DNA of 24,397 nucleotides from Parvularia atlantis (Eukaryota > Opisthokonta > Rotosphaerida). Location: positions 1-24,397 of the forward strand of contig CALSCO010002505.1 of NCBI GenBank assembly GCA_943704415.1, given 5' to 3'. Position numbers and translations under genes: made by a program. Below, one piece after another: positions 21,572 through 24,397 of the stretch. The notes beneath the pieces were generated by a model. It had not been told where the DNA came from. It worked only from the letters and a program-made list of their open reading frames with translations, and did not search any database. The number at the start of each line of letters is the position of its first letter. The stretch's first letter is position 1.

Positions 21572-24188
21572 TCAGTCGATCTTCACGTTTTGGTAGATCC
21601 TCCGCACAAACAGCTCAGCCGCGACGAGGCCGATCGTGCCCAGCGTCAGGAACAGGCCAAAGCAGATGACCGACGTGAACGAGAAGTAAAAGAACGTCTG
21701 GAAGAAGCCCGTCATGCTGCGCGCGCGCGCGCAGGCAGTCAGCCGCGGCCGGCTAGCATGCCACGCGTGCGCACCGTGTCCGCGCGAAAAAGTAGTAGAT
21801 CGCGTACAGCATCACGTACATCGCCGTTGACCCGCTCGTCAGGAAGCTCGTCCAGTGCCTGCGTGCGCACCCACGTGTCTCAGCCGCACAGTTGAGGGCG
21901 CCGACCGCGGGCGCGCGCACCACCGGTGGTCCTCCGAGTTGAGCAGGAAGTAGGTCGCAACGACGGTCACGCATGCCGTGACGATCGCGAGGATCACAAA
22001 CACCAGCAGCATGAAGCCGTACACGTAGTAGATCTGCACCGGTCGGCGGGCGTGTCAGGACGTGCGACGCGCTCTGCGATCGCGCACCTTGTACGCCCAG
22101 AACGACGTGAAGATAAAGTACATCTCGATGAAGATCGAGCCGAATGGCAGAATGCCGCCCAGCAGAATGATCACCCACGACTGCGCCGCGCGCACCGTCA
22201 GCCCGTCGACCGCTACTGCCTGCCCGCCCGCCGGGCGCGCGCACACACCTCGAGGTACCACTTCTTCTCGGGTATTGCGCGCGGGATCGGGTTGACGCGG
22301 CACGGGAAGTCCGGCCGCCCGGCCCAGTTGCGCCCGACGACGGTGCCGAGCAGCGTGAGCGGGAAGATGAGGAAGAACCAGATGGCGATGATGGCGACGA
22401 GTGTGCCAAAATGGATCGCGCGCGACGACTCGTAGTAGAGCGCGACAAAGTTGTTGAGCAGGGTCACGGCCGACGCCGCGCCGGGCCAAAGCACAGTCGT
22501 GATGAGCATGACGCGGATCCAGCCTGACCCTGCGACGCGCGGCGTCAGATGCGGGCGCGTGCGGCGGCGCGCGGGCACACGCACCGTCATATTTGCTGTA
22601 GAAGCTGCCGCTGAAGAAGCCGGCGATGAACGACGTCAGCGCGTAGCAGAACACGGACGCAGTGAGGATGGTCGAGCGCCTGGCGGCCAGGGCGTGTCAG
22701 CCCACGACGGCGCAAGAAGGTGCGCAGGCGCACTCGGTGTAGAGGTCGCCCATGATTGTGTACAGGATGATCACGAGCGTGAGCACACCGAGCTGCCAGC
22801 CCGTGCCCACGAACGCCGACAGGATCGGCAGGCCCGGCGGGGCGCGGAACACGTCGGCGTGGACCTGTTTCCAGCCGTACTCGTCGCCAAGGTCGCGGTC
22901 CTTGCAGCCGCGGCACAGTCAGCCGGGAGCACAGCAGCACCCGTTGCGACCGCGCGCACCAGGTCGGTCATCGCGTCCTTGCGATCGTAGCGCGCAAAGT
23001 CGTGGTTGAGCGTGCGCATGAGGATGACGATGACAAGGCCGACGAGGAAGATAACCATCATGAACGAGTTGAAGATCGAGAACCAATGGATCTGTGCACG
23101 GCGCGCACGTGCGGCCGTCAGCGTCTGCGGCAGCGCCCGTGCGTTGTGCACAACACGCCTTGTGCTCGAAAAAGTCCTGGTCGAGGAACTTATCGAAGCG
23201 CTGCTCGAACGGCGTCTTGACGGCCTTCCACGTGATCGACCACGAGAATCGCAGGTGCCGCAGCGGGCCGCTCTTGGGCAGCCGCACGGGCTCGGTGCTG
23301 GTCAGGTTGACCTCGATGATCTGCGGCCGCCGTCAGCCCCGACAACGCGCGTGACCAGCCGGCCGCGCCGCACGCGCCTGGTTGCCGTTGTAGCTGACAG
23401 AGAACTCCTTGTGCGTGTACAGATAGACCGGGTCGTCGTCGCTGTTGCGCAGTGCGCGCGTCTCGCCCGTGAACCCTACAAAGCCCCACACGGGCAGGTC
23501 GTCTGGATGCGCGGGCTGTGAGCGCCTGTCGCTTCACACACCTGCACGCGCCCGCACCGACAAAGAGCTGGAACCAGTAGTTCTCAAGGATCGCCTGGCG
23601 GAACGCCTGCACGCCGCGCTCGTTCAGCTCGGCGATCATGCACAGGGTCACGTTCTTGGCCGGCACTGGTCGCGCGATGGCGCGTGTGTCAGGCAGGCTG
23701 CGCGTGACGGACGGCCTCGCGCGCGCACCGAGGAACTTGGCGCCGATGCCGGCGTTGATCAGCTCCATACCCTGCAGCACCTCGCCGAGCGTCTCGTGGT
23801 GGTGCTCGACCACGTCCTGCGCACCTGTGTGAGCCGAGCGGCCTGCTGGACGGGCGCGCCGGCACCTGGCCCTTGCAGTACGGCAGCTTGTAGAACGGAT
23901 ACGTCTCCTGGCGGTTGTTGTACGGGCCAACCGTGTTGACCCACAGGATCACGTCCTCGCCCTTGTCGTACTGCGCGCCGAGGACGGGCCGAGCCACGCA
24001 CTCAGCGGGCGCGCGGGCGGCATGCGGAGGCCGCGCACCACGTGCGTGTGCTCGTCGGCGCGCGCGACCGGCGCGAGCAGCAGCGCCGCCAGCACCAGCA
24101 CGAGCGCGAGCGGCCCCGGCGCGGGCGACTGCGGCCGCCGGCGTGGCGAGGCGGCGGCGGCGGCGGCGTGGGCGTCAGGGGCGTGCAT
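21572..24188 (-). CDS. TM9SF3: TM9SF3-type nonaspanin, transmembrane 9 superfamily (14 exons, 615 aa)
   Basis: Nine-pass Golgi/endosome membrane protein. Introns: 21717-21774, 21859-21920, 22034-22087, 22181-22248, 22530-22584, 22680-22733, 22901-22959, 23092-23158, 23321-23377, 23503-23557, 23666-23728, 23817-23865, 23971-24038. The signal peptide (about 1-48) ends near ADEHTHV. The lumenal domain has [18 protein letters not shown] and [15 protein letters not shown]. The membrane half has [69 protein letters not shown] and [20 protein letters not shown]. It ends [12 protein letters not shown], the KxD COPI-type retrieval signal of the family. The PEKK and SFWAYKIYYVYGF segments identify the TM9SF3 branch rather than TM9SF2/4. 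The ATG at 24188 is the first in frame. Introns 23321-23377 and 23092-23158 start with GC. Confidence 0.94.
23092..23158 (-). other. Second GC-AG intron in TM9SF3
   Basis: The coding strand reads GAGCACAAG then GCGTGTTG, ending CCGTGCACAG before ATCCATTGG. The join [15 protein letters not shown] matches the family sequence [15 protein letters not shown]. The nearby GT dinucleotides are out of phase. Confidence 0.75.
23321..23377 (-). other. GC-AG intron in TM9SF3
   Basis: The coding strand reads AACCAG then GCGCGTGCGG, ending GGCCGCAG before ATCATCGAGGTC. Joining at these points gives [13 protein letters not shown], which matches the family motif NGNRIVDVNLTS without gap. No GT donor gives this join. 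Confidence 0.85.
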
Positions 24189-24335
24189 GAGGCGTGGCGC
24201 GGCCACGATGGAAATGCGACTGCTGTCTGTGTGCGCACACGTCGCCTCTGACCTTCAACGCATTTCGTACCTATCCTTCAGTGCACTGCGCCTCTTACAA
24301 AAGTGCCTTTTTAAACCTAAACTGAACTCCTTGTG
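24189..24335 (-). promoter_or_regulatory. Presumed promoter of TM9SF3
   Basis: 147 bp upstream of the TM9SF3 start. The coding strand has TTTAAAAA at 24308-24315, about 120 nt before the ATG, the most A/T-rich octamer here and a possible TATA-like element. Nothing else is recognised. Confidence 0.3.
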
Positions 24336-24397
24336 TCACTGTGGAGCCGAGTCGTCCTTGGTGGCACCTTTCTCCGGGCCCGAGGCAGCCTCAGGGG
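24336..24397 (-). CDS. Possible C-terminal end of another gene (partial)
   Basis: On the minus strand one frame from the window edge reads PEAASGPEKGATKDDSAPQ and then TGA, with GC-rich third positions like the other genes. It would be tandem with TM9SF3, 147 bp upstream. Only about 19 codons are present, so the gene cannot be named and an open frame this short may be chance. Confidence 0.3.
   Translation of the reverse strand, partial: PEAASGPEKGATKDDSAPQ

Overview
This is a gene-dense, very GC-rich stretch of a nuclear genome from a single-celled eukaryote. Ten genes can be resolved exon by exon, and the last codons of a possible eleventh lie at the right edge. Protein-coding exons take up about 71% of the window, introns about 21%, and everything between genes about 7.5%. 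I placed 91 introns, 41 to 82 nt long with a mean near 57. About three quarters of them begin GTGCG instead of the usual GTRAG, and nearly all end in CAG. Most exon joins are supported by family conservation on both sides, and the phases add up to a whole reading frame in every gene. The gene set (SIN3, an HDAC6-like deacetylase with a ubiquitin-binding zinc finger, TBC1D7, a CH-GAS2 protein, TM9SF3) suggests a free-living relative of animals, fungi and amoebae (Amorphea). An apusomonad-like flagellate is my guess, but the species cannot be fixed from the sequence.

Layout, left to right: secreted carboxylesterase (230-2440, -); J-domain protein (2467-4340, +), divergent from it across 26 bp; TBC1D7-like TSC subunit (4456-5693, +); mitochondrial processing peptidase alpha (5746-7858, -); CH-GAS2 cytoskeletal linker (7925-9135, +), divergent across 66 bp; HDAC6-like deacetylase (9148-11606, -), convergent with it across only 12 bp; a 399-bp spacer with one doubtful small ORF; Sis1/DNAJB1-type J protein (12006-13426, -); a 561-bp divergent promoter region; SIN3 corepressor with 31 introns (13988-19754, +); an intronless NXPE/PC-esterase-like membrane protein (19767-21413, +); TM9SF3 nonaspanin (21572-24188, -); and a possible 3' end of another minus-strand gene (24336-24397).

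The genes do not form a pathway or cluster. They are ordinary housekeeping genes: proteostasis (two J proteins, MPP alpha), chromatin and deacetylation (SIN3, HDAC6-like), TOR signalling (TBC1D7), cytoskeleton (CH-GAS2) and the secretory route (TM9SF3, esterase, NXPE-like). I see no mobile element, virus-like element, CRISPR array, tRNA or rRNA. What stands out is genome architecture: the GTGCG donor sites, three GC-AG introns, an MPP alpha gene whose 11 introns are all phase 0, near-zero spacers, and one intronless gene among intron-rich ones.
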